Below, piece by piece: positions 37,872 to 46,892 of a stretch of 64,000 nucleotides of DNA (position 1 is its first letter; every line of letters begins with the position of its first letter). The notes beneath the pieces are model-generated. The model had not been told where the DNA came from. It saw nothing but the letters and a program-made list of their open reading frames with translations, and ran no database searches. The stretch spans positions 77,813 to 141,812 of the forward strand of contig CAZNPH010000007.1 in the NCBI GenBank assembly GCA_964574985.1, read 5' to 3'. The DNA comes from CAZNPH01 sp964574985 (GTDB lineage: Bacteria > Bacteroidota > Bacteroidia > Bacteroidales > SM23-62). A program made the position numbers and the translations under genes.

Positions 37872-38801
37872 TTAAATTCTATGGTCTTCATGGAAAATAT
37901 GCAGGGCATCATACACTTCCGGTTTGGTGATCTGTCCGCCGAAATAATCGCTGGCTGCCCCGAGAAAATCGAAAGACAGCCTGAGGGCCTGTGCGTACTG
38001 GCTTCCTTTCTCCGCTTGTTCAAGGGCCTGCTCCAGATCGATCCCGGGATGGGGTTCATCATATTTCTGCACATGACGCACAAACCTTAGCAGCGGGTCA
38101 TTCTCATCATATACGTTGAAATTATTGATATAACCCTGCATCTTATATGGCTCGGGTTTCTGATAAGCCCGTATATACTTCCGGAGGTCTTCATAAAGAT
38201 CCTGACTTTGTTCAATGATCCTTTCAGCATATTCCTCAATGCCGGAATTTTTTTCTGTAAATACGCATTGTTGTAACATGCCCAGCATAAAATAATGGGT
38301 AAACAGTTCTTCAGTCCATGCAACATGAAAATATCCGGCGGCCGGATTGGTTGCCATATTTTCGGTCAATGTGGCCTGACTGATCCGCTCGAATGGTGAT
38401 CCGGCGGAATGGGATCCTCCGCCAAATACATATTTGCAGGAAATGGCATCATGGTACATTTCGCATTCACTTTCCGTAAGAATAGGATTGCCCATCTTTT
38501 CCACTTGCCTGAATAAGGGCTTCATTTGCAGGTCGGAAGCCCGGTGCGTAATCCAACCCATAGCCCCGGCAAGTTGCTCCCAGTTTTTGTCCGTCATTCC
38601 GCCACTTATGAATATCCTTTTTGTTTTTTCCAGGATTGGGACTGCATACAAATGATTCCCCCTGGACCCGCTGCAAAAAAATCCGCAATCATATGCTTTT
38701 TTCAATGCTGTGGGAAAGGCTTCATGGAACCTTTTTGGGCAATTTCTGATGATCCGTACCGAATCTTCATAGACTGCAATATGTGTTATATGCTCCGACA
38801 T
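37872..38801 (-). CDS. Conserved-looking hypothetical protein, His-rich
   Basis: A 309-residue soluble protein starting MSEHITHIAVYEDSVRI, with no signal peptide. Several spaced His/Asp/Glu residues (HITHIAVYED, RFHEAFP, GNHLYAVP, THRASD, YHDA, FTHYFMLG) could be metal ligands, loosely recalling zinc-dependent phospholipase C-like alpha-helical folds, but the match is too weak to assign a function. It is followed by repeat A and stands apart from the neighbouring operon. Confidence 0.6.
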   Translation of the reverse strand: MSEHITHIAVYEDSVRIIRNCPKRFHEAFPTALKKAYDCGFFCSGSRGNHLYAVPILEKTKRIFISGGMTDKNWEQLAGAMGWITHRASDLQMKPLFRQVEKMGNPILTESECEMYHDAISCKYVFGGGSHSAGSPFERISQATLTENMATNPAAGYFHVAWTEELFTHYFMLGMLQQCVFTEKNSGIEEYAERIIEQSQDLYEDLRKYIRAYQKPEPYKMQGYINNFNVYDENDPLLRFVRHVQKYDEPHPGIDLEQALEQAEKGSQYAQALRLSFDFLGAASDYFGGQITKPEVYDALHIFHEDHRI

Positions 38802-38955
38802 TTATGATGATTTTATTATAAGATTCCACTGCAGAAATGTAACTTTGTGTATCAGGCTCCCCGAATACCTTTTCTTCCGGGATGTTCCGTCAACATGACA
38901 ATATAAGAAGAATTGTATAAAACTGTACTGGATAAATCATGAAACCCCCGGCTCA

Positions 38956-39441
38956 ATGAAACTGAACACCGCAGATAAATTCATGCTGCTCATCATGCAT
39001 CCCCGAAAATCAAGGTGTCTGGCTTCGCGGCCCATGATCAATGCCGGACTTTCCGGTTCTATCCTTCTGGACCTTTCCCTGGAAAATAAGATCGGTGTTC
39101 AAAATCAGCATTTGATGGTTAAAGATCCAATTACCGGACTATCTGATACACATGGCATTATCCTGAAAAAATTGTCCCGCCATGAAAAAAAGAGAAAAAT
39201 CAAGTCCTTGATTGCCCGTCTGTCAAGGAGAAACCGAAAATACCGCTATGGTATCCTGCATGATCTCGAATCCAAAGAACTGGTTGCCATTGAGGATAAG
39301 AAATTTCTGATATTTACTTACAAAAAGGCAAAACTGACCGGGCGGGAGGAACGGGAGAACCTGATCCGGGAAACAGAGGCAGCCATCATCGGCGCCGTGG
39401 CGGGATATTCAGTAGCAGCCGCAGCATCTGCCGGAAAATGA
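38956..39441 (+). CDS. GPP34 (GOLPH3)-family protein, short
   Basis: A 161-residue protein resembling the GPP34/GOLPH3 family: KFMLLIMHPRK... near the N-terminus, AGLSGSILLDLSLENKIGVQNQHLMVKDP and GILHDLESKELVAIEDKKFLIFTYKKAKL match the order of the family's hydrophobic helix, strand and phosphate-binding basic segments. In eukaryotes GOLPH3 binds PI4P on the Golgi; bacterial members are mostly uncharacterised. This copy is shorter than the usual ~220 residues. The Ala-rich C-terminus (IIGAVAGYSVAAAASAGK) resembles an amphipathic or membrane-touching helix. Confidence 0.7.
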   Translation: MKLNTADKFMLLIMHPRKSRCLASRPMINAGLSGSILLDLSLENKIGVQNQHLMVKDPITGLSDTHGIILKKLSRHEKKRKIKSLIARLSRRNRKYRYGILHDLESKELVAIEDKKFLIFTYKKAKLTGREERENLIRETEAAIIGAVAGYSVAAAASAGK

Positions 39442-39460
39442 TCAACATAGTTTTTACATA

Positions 39461-39513
39461 TGGGGGGCGCCGGCCGGGCATGAGGACAGCCCGCGGGTGG
39501 CCGGCAACAAAAG
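39461..39513. repeat. Interspersed intergenic repeat, copy C (partial, inverted)
   Basis: About 53 bases that, read on the minus strand, match the core of copies A and B (TTTTGTTGCCGGCCACCCG..., GGCCGGCG). It has its own stem: GCCGGCC pairs with GGCCGGC around an inner GGGC/GCCC. It lies just after the GPP34 gene and could work as its terminator. Confidence 0.75.
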
Positions 39514-39578
39514 AGATTAATGTTAGAATCATCATTATAAAATGCTAAAAATTAAATTGTTAATATAAATATATTCGA

Positions 39579-41213
39579 ATGAATTCAAAGTTTCTGATTT
39601 TCCTGCTGGCGTGCTTTTTATTTTTTCCGGCCGGAGCACAAAAAAAGACATATACCAATCCGGTCATCTCCGGTTTCAATCCCGATCCTTCCGTATGCCG
39701 TGTTGGGGACGATTATTACCTGGTAACCAGTTCGTTCTGCTATTTTCCAGGTCTTCCCGTTTATCACAGCAAAAACCTGATCGACTGGAAACTTATAGGG
39801 TACGGACTGCATCGCAGCAGTCAGGTTGACCTGCGTAATACAAAAATCTGGAGCGGAATTTATGCCGCCACCATACGGCATCACCGGGAACGTTTTTACA
39901 TCATCACCACCAATACCAAACACAACCGGAATTTCATCATTACAGCCGCTGATCCCTCAGGCCCCTGGTCTGATCCTGTGACTTTGCCCTTCGGGGGTTA
40001 CGATCCTTCCCTGTATTTTGAGGGTGACAAGGCATTCGTCACCTGGACAGGCCATTATAAGGACAGCCACGGCATACTCCAAAGCGAAATCAATGTTGAA
40101 ACCGGAGAACTGGTGACCGACCCCAGGGTGGTATTCTATGATCCCGAATATTACGGGGCTGAAGGTCCTCACCTGTATAAGATCAGCGGACAATATTATC
40201 TGATGATCGCACACGGCGGAACCGCCATGGGGCACCGGGAAAGCATTTTCCGTGCAAACAGCCCCTACGGACCTTTTCAGTACTGTCCCGAAAATCCCAT
40301 TCTCCGAAACACCTTCTACCGGGACATGACCATTCAATCTGCAGGGCATGCCGAACTTTTCGAAGACCACAACGGCAACTGGTGGCTGGCATTTCTGGGC
40401 ATCCGCAACTTTGGAGGTTTTGCCCAGCAGATCAGCCTGCTGGGAAGGGAAACCCACCTTGCCCCGGTTCATTGGGAAAACGGCTGGCCGGTTCTTTACA
40501 ACCAGGGGAAGATACCCCTCAAAATCGAAACGGATCAGGTGATCGGGGATCCGGCACAGTCCCTGCTCAGGATCACCGATCATTTTAAACGGGAAAGGTT
40601 GTCGCCTCAATGGAACTTCATGAACAACCCCGAACCCGGATTTTACCGTCTGGAATCCGAAAAAAGCAGGCTGATCCTGCTGGCAAACGGGAACAACCTG
40701 GACAGCCTGGGACAGAAGGCCCTGATCATGCAAAGGCAAAAAAACTATTTCTTCGAGGCAGAAACCGGTGTGCTTTTTGAACCGGAGAAAGAGGAGCATG
40801 AGGCAGGAATTACACTTTTTATGGCCAGGAATTACCATTACGACCTGTTCATTACCCGGCGGAACAACCGGAAAGTGCTGGTGGCCCGCCGCAGGATAGA
40901 CGACATTGACCTGGAAGAAAAAGTGATCCCGGCAGAGACCGGACAATTAACACTCAAAGTAACCGGTAATCCCTGGCAATACACGTTTTACGCAGGTCAG
41001 GAGGACGATTTCATGAAAATCGCTTCCATGAATAACTGGTTCATCACCATACACACAGTAGGTGAATATTATACGGGTTTTACGGGTATGTTCCTGGGAT
41101 TGTTTGCAGTGGGCCACGGGCAACAGGCATATTTCGACCGTTTTCATTACGAACAACTGCCTGTGGACATGAAAAGTTACCGGATCGCCAAATTCGAAAA
41201 AGAGATCAAATGA
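39579..41213 (+). CDS. Glycoside hydrolase family 43 (xylosidase/arabinofuranosidase type)
   Basis: A 544-residue secreted enzyme with a signal peptide (MNSKFLIFLLACFLFFPAGA). The five-bladed propeller's catalytic triad is visible: the base Asp in GFNPDPSVCRVGDDYYL, the pKa-tuning Asp in GGYDPSLYF (~residue 143) and the acid Glu in YGAEGPHLYKISG (~residue 196). A C-terminal beta-sandwich follows from about residue 330, as in GH43 subfamilies acting on xylan or arabinoxylan. The exact sugar specificity is not determinable here. It is followed by a glucosidase-type lipoprotein gene, so the two probably act on the same glycan. Confidence 0.9.
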   Translation: MNSKFLIFLLACFLFFPAGAQKKTYTNPVISGFNPDPSVCRVGDDYYLVTSSFCYFPGLPVYHSKNLIDWKLIGYGLHRSSQVDLRNTKIWSGIYAATIRHHRERFYIITTNTKHNRNFIITAADPSGPWSDPVTLPFGGYDPSLYFEGDKAFVTWTGHYKDSHGILQSEINVETGELVTDPRVVFYDPEYYGAEGPHLYKISGQYYLMIAHGGTAMGHRESIFRANSPYGPFQYCPENPILRNTFYRDMTIQSAGHAELFEDHNGNWWLAFLGIRNFGGFAQQISLLGRETHLAPVHWENGWPVLYNQGKIPLKIETDQVIGDPAQSLLRITDHFKRERLSPQWNFMNNPEPGFYRLESEKSRLILLANGNNLDSLGQKALIMQRQKNYFFEAETGVLFEPEKEEHEAGITLFMARNYHYDLFITRRNNRKVLVARRRIDDIDLEEKVIPAETGQLTLKVTGNPWQYTFYAGQEDDFMKIASMNNWFITIHTVGEYYTGFTGMFLGLFAVGHGQQAYFDRFHYEQLPVDMKSYRIAKFEKEIK

Positions 41214-41286
41214 ACCGCAACTTTCAAACCGTATGAACTGAAAATGCAAGATGTTGAAAATAAATTTTCTACTAAATAATCCGAAC

Positions 41287-43161
41287 ATGAAACGAATCCT
41301 GTTTATTTTGTCTTCATTGCTGATCGTCTTTGCCTGTGACACGGCAGAGAAGAAACAAGTTGGTTCCGTCAATTCGGTGGAATCCATGAATGATTCCATG
41401 CTGCAGGGATGGAACACCTGGAACAATCCGAGCATTCTGTCCAGGGTTAAAATGCCCGAAGGGCTGAACCTGCAAATGATCTTCCGCAAGCAACGGCAAA
41501 GCCGCTGGCTGGAAGATGTGATCATCCCGGCCTACCGCAGCCGGTATGAATACAATGTAATACCTGTCGGTCACTCGTATGACGGATCCTATATTGACCT
41601 TGAACTGGAATGGGAAGGCATGAAAGCAAGGATCACTTCCGCAACCGACGGAGAAGACCTGGTATATCTGTATACACCTGTTGAAAAACCCGACCGGCCA
41701 TTCGTAGTGATGCTGAAAGCCGGCCATCTCTGGAACAAACCGGGATGTTGCGTGATCCGGGACAGCCTGATCGAGACAGAATCCCTGGTTACCGGATTCA
41801 AAACAACCGTCGGTGCAACTGAAATACCAGACGGCATCAAAATGCCGGTCAATTCACCCTGTCTTTCTTTCTGGTCATACCATGAAGTGGGCTTTTATAC
41901 CGGTGAAGAAAGGACACTGGAAGAGATAAAAACAATTATACAGGAACAAAAGCAACAATATGAATCCAGGGTAAATTCATACGGGGATCTGGCGGAAACC
42001 TACCGCGCCATGCAATCGGTCAATGTCTGGAACATAATATACGATGCCAGGAACGACCGGGCGATTGTTCCGGTCAGCCGGGCATGGAACAGCGGCTGGG
42101 GCGGATGGGTACTGTTCGACTGGGATACCTATTTCACGGGGGCCATGCTGGCCATGGACAACAAGTACCTTGGGTATGCCAATTGCATCGCCATTACTTC
42201 TTCCATTACCCCGGGCGGATTCATCCCCAATTTTGATTCATTCTTCGGTGCCCGTTCCGACGACCGTTCCCAACCCCCTGTAGGCAGTCTCGTCTGCAAC
42301 ATGATCTACAAAAAACACCAGGACGAATGGTTCCTGGAAGAAGTCTATGATGAACTCCTTTCCTGGAACCGCTGGTGGGACAAGGAAAGAAACAACGATG
42401 GTTATCTTTCATGGGGTTCCACTCCGGTAAATGGCATGGGAAATACCAAGCAGGCCGCCAAGTTCGAATCCGGACTTGACAACTCACCTCTTTTTGATGA
42501 TGCGGTATACAATTCTGAAAAACATATGCTGGAGCTTGCTTCGGTGGGTTTGATGGGCATGTACGTGGGGGATTGTAAGAACCTGGCCGAAATCGCAGAA
42601 GTCCTGGGGAAAACGGATGATGTGGAAGAGCTGAATAACCGGGCCGCAAAATACAGCGAGAAACTGCAGGAGCTCTGGGATGAAGAATCGGGCATTTACC
42701 GGGACAAGTACATCAACACCGGCGAATTATCAGATCATCTTGCACCCACCAATTTTTATCCGCTTTTGGGAGGCGTTCCCAGTGAAGAACAGGCCCGCCG
42801 GATGATCGACGAACATTTCATGAATCCCGAAGAGTTCTATGGAACCTGGATGATCCCCTCCATTGCCAGGAACGATCCTGCCTTTTCCGACAACTCCTAC
42901 TGGAGAGGGCGGATATGGGCACCCATGAATTTCCTGGTGTACATGGGACTGAGAAACTACGACCTTCCGGAAGCAAGGAAAATACTGGCCGGGAAATCCA
43001 AAAAACTCATTCTGAAGGAATGGCTTGAAAACGGACGGGTTCATGAAAATTACAATTCGGTCACCGGTGTGGGAGGCGATGTACGCAACAGCGCCGGATT
43101 TTATTCATGGGGTGGTCTGCTGGGATTCATCCCTCTGATAGAAGAAGGTTACTGGAAATGA
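41287..43161 (+). CDS. GH63/MGH1-like glycosidase lipoprotein
   Basis: From ATG 41287 this 624-residue protein has a lipoprotein signal (ILSSLLIVFACDTAEKK). A beta-sandwich N-domain is followed by an (alpha/alpha)6 barrel with the signature WGGWVLFDWDTYFTGAML, NPEEFYGTWMIPSIARNDPAF and YWRGRIWAPMNFLVYMGL. These match the mannosylglycerate-hydrolase-like/GH63 glucosidase group. Candidate catalytic acids are the Asp in FDWDTY and Glu/Asp residues around EESGIYRDKY. The in-frame TTG at 41251 would place the start before the signal and is rejected. The stop overlaps the next start (ATGA). Confidence 0.82.
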   Translation: MKRILFILSSLLIVFACDTAEKKQVGSVNSVESMNDSMLQGWNTWNNPSILSRVKMPEGLNLQMIFRKQRQSRWLEDVIIPAYRSRYEYNVIPVGHSYDGSYIDLELEWEGMKARITSATDGEDLVYLYTPVEKPDRPFVVMLKAGHLWNKPGCCVIRDSLIETESLVTGFKTTVGATEIPDGIKMPVNSPCLSFWSYHEVGFYTGEERTLEEIKTIIQEQKQQYESRVNSYGDLAETYRAMQSVNVWNIIYDARNDRAIVPVSRAWNSGWGGWVLFDWDTYFTGAMLAMDNKYLGYANCIAITSSITPGGFIPNFDSFFGARSDDRSQPPVGSLVCNMIYKKHQDEWFLEEVYDELLSWNRWWDKERNNDGYLSWGSTPVNGMGNTKQAAKFESGLDNSPLFDDAVYNSEKHMLELASVGLMGMYVGDCKNLAEIAEVLGKTDDVEELNNRAAKYSEKLQELWDEESGIYRDKYINTGELSDHLAPTNFYPLLGGVPSEEQARRMIDEHFMNPEEFYGTWMIPSIARNDPAFSDNSYWRGRIWAPMNFLVYMGLRNYDLPEARKILAGKSKKLILKEWLENGRVHENYNSVTGVGGDVRNSAGFYSWGGLLGFIPLIEEGYWK

Positions 43162-44489
43162 GCCTGTTTGCATCCATATTGTTGTTTGTAGCCGGACTCG
43201 CCCTGTTGATCTACTTTTCAGAAAGACTCGCAGAAGGGACCGTGGGCATATCCATCAACTTCGGCGTTTCTGCTTTTCTGATCAGTGTTGTTTTTATCGG
43301 ATTCGATCCGGAGAATCTTGCCCTGGGAGCTGTCGGCTCATTCGAAGAAGTATTCGGGATTGCCATGGGATCCGTCATCGGGGCAACCATGGTGGCCGTC
43401 GCCCTGGCCTTCGGAATTACGGCACTGATTGTCCCCATGCGGTTCGAAAAGGCTCCAAGGCAGATCCTGGCCGTACCGGTCCTTGCCGTGATCCTTCTGG
43501 GTGTTCTGAGCATGGACGGCATGCTCTCCAGGATCGATGGGGTCATCCTCCTGACCGGATTCCTGCTTTCGGTCCTGTATCTGATCCGTCTGGGCCGGAA
43601 GGGATTGGATATCAAACCCGGGGGAGAAGTAGCCGAAACCCTGGAAGATGCCGGGAAACAAAACAAATGGAAGTCGGCCGTACTCTTCCTGGTTTCGCTT
43701 GCCGCCATCATTGCCGGCAGCGAAATGCTGGTAGCCGGCTCCGAAACCATCATGGCAGAACTGGGGCTTTCCGATACGGTTTTCGGAATGACCATCCTGG
43801 CCTTGCTGGTCAGTATTGAGGAGCTCGCCAGGGAACTGCCTGCGGCAATGAAAGGCAGGCCGGAGATCAGTTTCGGGAACGTGGCCGGCTCAGTACTTGC
43901 CTTTTTCCTGTTCAATGCAGGGATCATTGCCCTGGTCAATCCGGTTGAAGTAAGTCCCGTTGTACTGAAGTTCTATCTGCCCCTGTGCTTTTTTACAGTG
44001 GTGTTGGTATCATTGTTCATGATGACACGGAAGGTTACCCGCTGGGCCGGCGGAATCCTGGTACTTTTTTATCTTGTTTTTGTGGCCTGGGGATACATCA
44101 AACCATCCCGTGAAAAAGAACCGGGGGAAAAGACACTCGTGCTTCCTGAACAACGATACAACAGGTTCTATCCGGGCCAGCCCTGGCACGATGTTGATTC
44201 GAACCTTATCAACGCCCATGGAGGCAGCATTTTTTTCGAGAACGGTACTTTTTACTGGTATGGAGAGATCTTTGAAAAAGATCCGGAGATCAAAAAGAGA
44301 TTTGCAGGCTTTCGCTGTTACTGTTCAGCAGACCTTTACAACTGGAAAAATGAGGGAATGGTCCTTCCCGCATCCAGAGATACGGAAGCCCTTAATTATT
44401 ACGGCGACAACCTTGGGAACCCTTACGTGCTGTACAATAAGAAAACAGACCGGTATGTACTCTGGACAAAGAAAGGTCTTTCCCAATGA
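43158..44489 (+). CDS. CaCA-type cation exchanger fused to a truncated GH43 domain
   Basis: Residues 1-~320 form a sodium/calcium-exchanger-family membrane protein with two alpha-repeats: GFDPENLALGAVGSFEEVFGIAMGSVIGAT and SIEELARELPAAMKGRPEISFGNVAGSV, each with the acidic exchange residues. The frame then runs without a stop, after KPSREKEPGEK, into the N-terminal part of a GH43 propeller (INAHGGSIFFENGTFYWYGE, NPYVLYNKKTDRYVLW). It ends after a short non-homologous tail at 44489. A true exchanger should stop near 44110. The GH43 part lacks its own signal and is cut off. The likeliest reading is a deletion that joined two genes; a natural fusion is less likely because the enzyme half is also broken. 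Confidence 0.8.
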   Translation: MSLFASILLFVAGLALLIYFSERLAEGTVGISINFGVSAFLISVVFIGFDPENLALGAVGSFEEVFGIAMGSVIGATMVAVALAFGITALIVPMRFEKAPRQILAVPVLAVILLGVLSMDGMLSRIDGVILLTGFLLSVLYLIRLGRKGLDIKPGGEVAETLEDAGKQNKWKSAVLFLVSLAAIIAGSEMLVAGSETIMAELGLSDTVFGMTILALLVSIEELARELPAAMKGRPEISFGNVAGSVLAFFLFNAGIIALVNPVEVSPVVLKFYLPLCFFTVVLVSLFMMTRKVTRWAGGILVLFYLVFVAWGYIKPSREKEPGEKTLVLPEQRYNRFYPGQPWHDVDSNLINAHGGSIFFENGTFYWYGEIFEKDPEIKKRFAGFRCYCSADLYNWKNEGMVLPASRDTEALNYYGDNLGNPYVLYNKKTDRYVLWTKKGLSQ

Positions 44490-44997
44490 CAGCATTGAAC
44501 ATGCAGGAGATTTCACCGTATGGAAGGATAACGAACAGGCCTGGGTAATTTTCAATTGCGGCCATAAAAACGTGGCGGTGGCCGATCTTCGTGAAGACTA
44601 TCTGGGAGTCACCGGCAAATATTCCTGGCACATGCCAAATCAGGGCCCTCCTTCCGGCAGGGAAGGTCTTGCCATCATGAAAGCCAACGGGAAATATTTC
44701 ATCATATCCTCCGGAACTACGGGCTACCATCCCAATGCGGCCCAGTACGCCGTAGCCGGAAACATTCACGGGCCCTACCGGATCAAAGGTAATCCCTGTT
44801 CCGGAGATAAAGCAGAAACCACATACGCTGCCCAAAGCAGAAACATTCTCCAGCTTCCATGGGATAAAGGCACATACATACTCATTGCCGACCGCTGGAA
44901 CCCCGGGGACCTTTCTTCCAGCACCAACGTATGGCTGCCCATCAAAGTCCGGCAGGATTCCCTGTCCGTCGAATGGAAAGATTCCTGGAGTTATTGA
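44130..44997 (+). pseudogene. Broken GH43-family glycosidase
   Basis: The N-terminal part lies in the exchanger frame up to about 44460. The rest continues in the +1 frame (VFPNDSIEHAGDFTVWKDNEQA, then NVAVADLREDYLGVTGKYSW) to TGA at 44995. Between NKKTDRYVLW and VFPNDSIEHAGDF a stretch expected in the family is missing, so the joint is a deletion combined with a frame change. Acid residues EHAGDF and the AHGG start match the galactanase-like GH43 group. Probably inactive. Confidence 0.75.
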
Positions 44998-45356
44998 TAA
45001 ATATAAATTTACCGGCAAAATATGGCCGATCGGCAAACTGCGAAAACCAAAGTTTTTCAGGAAATACGGATATTTTGAGATCCGGTGCAAATTACCCGAA
45101 AAGCCGGGATACAGGCCAGCTTTCTGGCTCCAATCCCCGATCATCGGTTCTACTACAGATCCGGCCTTTGCGGGTGCGGAGATCGATATATTGGAATATC
45201 CCAAAAGAGATGGTACATACAAAATGGATATACCTTTTTTGCCAACCGCAAAAAAACCTGGGAAGTGGAAAGTCCGGTCTCTACCGAGGTACTGGGAGGA
45301 GTGATCAACGGCAACGACCGGATCAGGAAAGCTGATCTGCCGGAGGACCGTATCAT
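44998..45356 (+). pseudogene. GH16-family glycosidase remnant
   Basis: Directly after the GH43 stop, one frame reads KYGYFEIRCKLPEKPGYRPAFWL and then the GH16 active-site motif EIDILEYP with its two catalytic glutamates. The frame then changes (around 45215-45225) to GYTFFANRKKTWEVESP, which is the family's later TFYVDGKxTW block. A segment of roughly 50 codons expected between them is absent. The N-terminus, including a start and signal, is also missing. A piece left by deletions. Confidence 0.75.
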
Positions 45357-45509
45357 GAATTCAAGGGTTTCAATGACCGCATCCCCATGGAATGCCCCAC
45401 ATCGGACCTGACCAGCAAAAACGGGTCGGTCAGGGTACCCACCGGCCCCGGAATGGGCGTGGACATCGATCCTGCATTTATTGAAAGACACCAATTGATT
45501 AAAGCATAG
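45357..45509 (+). pseudogene. C-terminal remnant of an enolase-superfamily (mandelate racemase-like) gene
   Basis: The last ~50 codons read EFKGFNDRIPMECPTSDL, then GSVRVPTGPGMGVDIDPAFI and end at TAG 45507-45509. This is the characteristic C-terminus (vPtgPGlGveiD) of sugar-acid dehydratases and muconate-lactonising-type enzymes. Everything upstream, including the catalytic barrel, is missing. Third truncated gene in a row. Confidence 0.75.
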
Positions 45510-45522
45510 CAAAGCGATCCCG

Positions 45523-46545
45523 CTATGTCCCAAAGTCCCCTGTGGTGTTCACGATCTTCCAGATGTTCTCCTCGGGAGCGGTTGGCGGAATGGCACATCC
45601 GGCGTTCATGACAAAACGCGGGGAGTCTTTGTACAATTCCAGCAATTCCAGGGTCTTTTGTTCGACCAGTTCCGGGGTTCCTCCGGCAATCACGCCGGTC
45701 GGATCGATGTTGCCGAAAAAACAGATGCTGTCCTTGTACCGGTCATGTATCTTCAGGATGTCGGTCTTATAATCCAGCTCAACCGCATCCAGTCCGCTCC
45801 CCGGCATCTCCCCCAGGATCAAATCCGTGTTCCCGCATATATGCAGCAAATAGGGCAATCCCAGCTCATGCGAATAATCAACCAGCCGTTTCTCATAGGG
45901 AAGGGCAAATTCAGCATACATTTCAGCAGCGATCATTTCGGGTCCGGCCGGACTGTCACCGTTGGAGATCATATGGGCTCCCTCATCCGCCAGTAGCTTT
46001 ACGAACTGAAGACATGCCCGGGTGCAATATTCCAGCAACCGGTGGCACAGATCCGGTGCCGTGATCAGGTCCATCATCCAGTTTGCCGGTCCGCGCATCA
46101 TGCTGGCCAGTGAAAAAGGTGCCTGGTCGGCGTTGCCCCGGAGATAGATCTCATCCCCGAAATGTTTTTTCAGTATCCGGAATCCGTCCACAGCCACCTG
46201 TATCCTTTCATTCTTTGATATATCAGGAACTTCGAGTCCGTTTACCTCCTCCAGCGATTCCATGGAGGGTCTTTCCACCCTGGCCGGTTCATTCTCCGGG
46301 AAATCCACGGGAACCCCCACGGCTGCAGCCATCAGGGCGGTATCAATATCCCACAGGATCCCGTCCAGTCCGTATTTCTCCACGGCCCGGATATGCGATT
46401 CCGCAGCAATCTCTGCACTTGTACAGTATTGCTTCATGGTATAGCCGGCTTCCCGGGCAGCCAGCATAAAATTGTGCAGCATCACCGGCCGCCGGTCAGG
46501 CCATTTCCCTTGTATCGCTGCATCGATCCTTTGATATCCGTTCAT
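45523..46545 (-). CDS. Uroporphyrinogen-decarboxylase-family (MtaA/MtbA-like) protein
   Basis: A 340-residue TIM-barrel protein of the URO-D superfamily. The zinc motif HICGNTD (His-x-Cys), SNGDSPAGPEMI and FFGNIDPTGVIAGGTPE are typical of the branch that includes cobamide-dependent methyltransferases rather than haem enzymes. Such genes are common beside glycan-degradation clusters, where they may demethylate sugar or aromatic O-methyl groups; the substrate here is unknown. It converges with the enolase remnant at a 13-base gap and its upstream side carries intergenic repeat B. Confidence 0.82.
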   Translation of the reverse strand: MNGYQRIDAAIQGKWPDRRPVMLHNFMLAAREAGYTMKQYCTSAEIAAESHIRAVEKYGLDGILWDIDTALMAAAVGVPVDFPENEPARVERPSMESLEEVNGLEVPDISKNERIQVAVDGFRILKKHFGDEIYLRGNADQAPFSLASMMRGPANWMMDLITAPDLCHRLLEYCTRACLQFVKLLADEGAHMISNGDSPAGPEMIAAEMYAEFALPYEKRLVDYSHELGLPYLLHICGNTDLILGEMPGSGLDAVELDYKTDILKIHDRYKDSICFFGNIDPTGVIAGGTPELVEQKTLELLELYKDSPRFVMNAGCAIPPTAPEENIWKIVNTTGDFGT

Positions 46546-46583
46546 TAGAATATATTTACGTAAATCATTTAAATTTCAACATG

Positions 46584-46721
46584 TTATAATGTCAGCTCTA
46601 ATACTTTGATTTTTTGTTGCCGGCCACCCGCAGGCTGTCCACCTGCCGGGCCGGCGAACCCCCTTTTGTCTCAGAACGTCGGCTTGCCACCGGATCGGTG
46701 ATGGGGGTTTCACGCGATTTG
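46584..46721. repeat. Interspersed GC-rich intergenic repeat, copy B
   Basis: The 138-base counterpart of copy A (37725-37862), collinear and without gaps. The core TTTTTTGTTGCCGGCCACCC followed by TGCCGGGCCGGCGAACCCCC can fold through GCCGGCC/GGCCGGC. It sits between the start of the URO-D-family gene and the promoter of the beta-helix gene. Confidence 0.85.
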
Positions 46722-46817
46722 TTGTTGATGATCCATTCTCCGGAAACAAAAAATAAATGGTATTAAACCCCAGGGTAGAACCCTGGACCCGAGTTTCCGA
46801 TGCAGAGCATCGGGGAA

Positions 46818-46848
46818 TTTAACCATCAAATGATTAAAAATATATTTG
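46818..46848 (+). promoter_or_regulatory. Probable promoter of the beta-helix gene
   Basis: TATATTTG at 46841-46848 is an exact -7 TAnnTTTG match. A TTTA at 46818-46821 lies 19 bases upstream in place of TTTG. The ATG of the gene follows 45 bases later. Confidence 0.5.
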
Positions 46849-46892
46849 TATTTTCAATCAAATATGAAAAACAACAAAAATCTGCATAAAAA

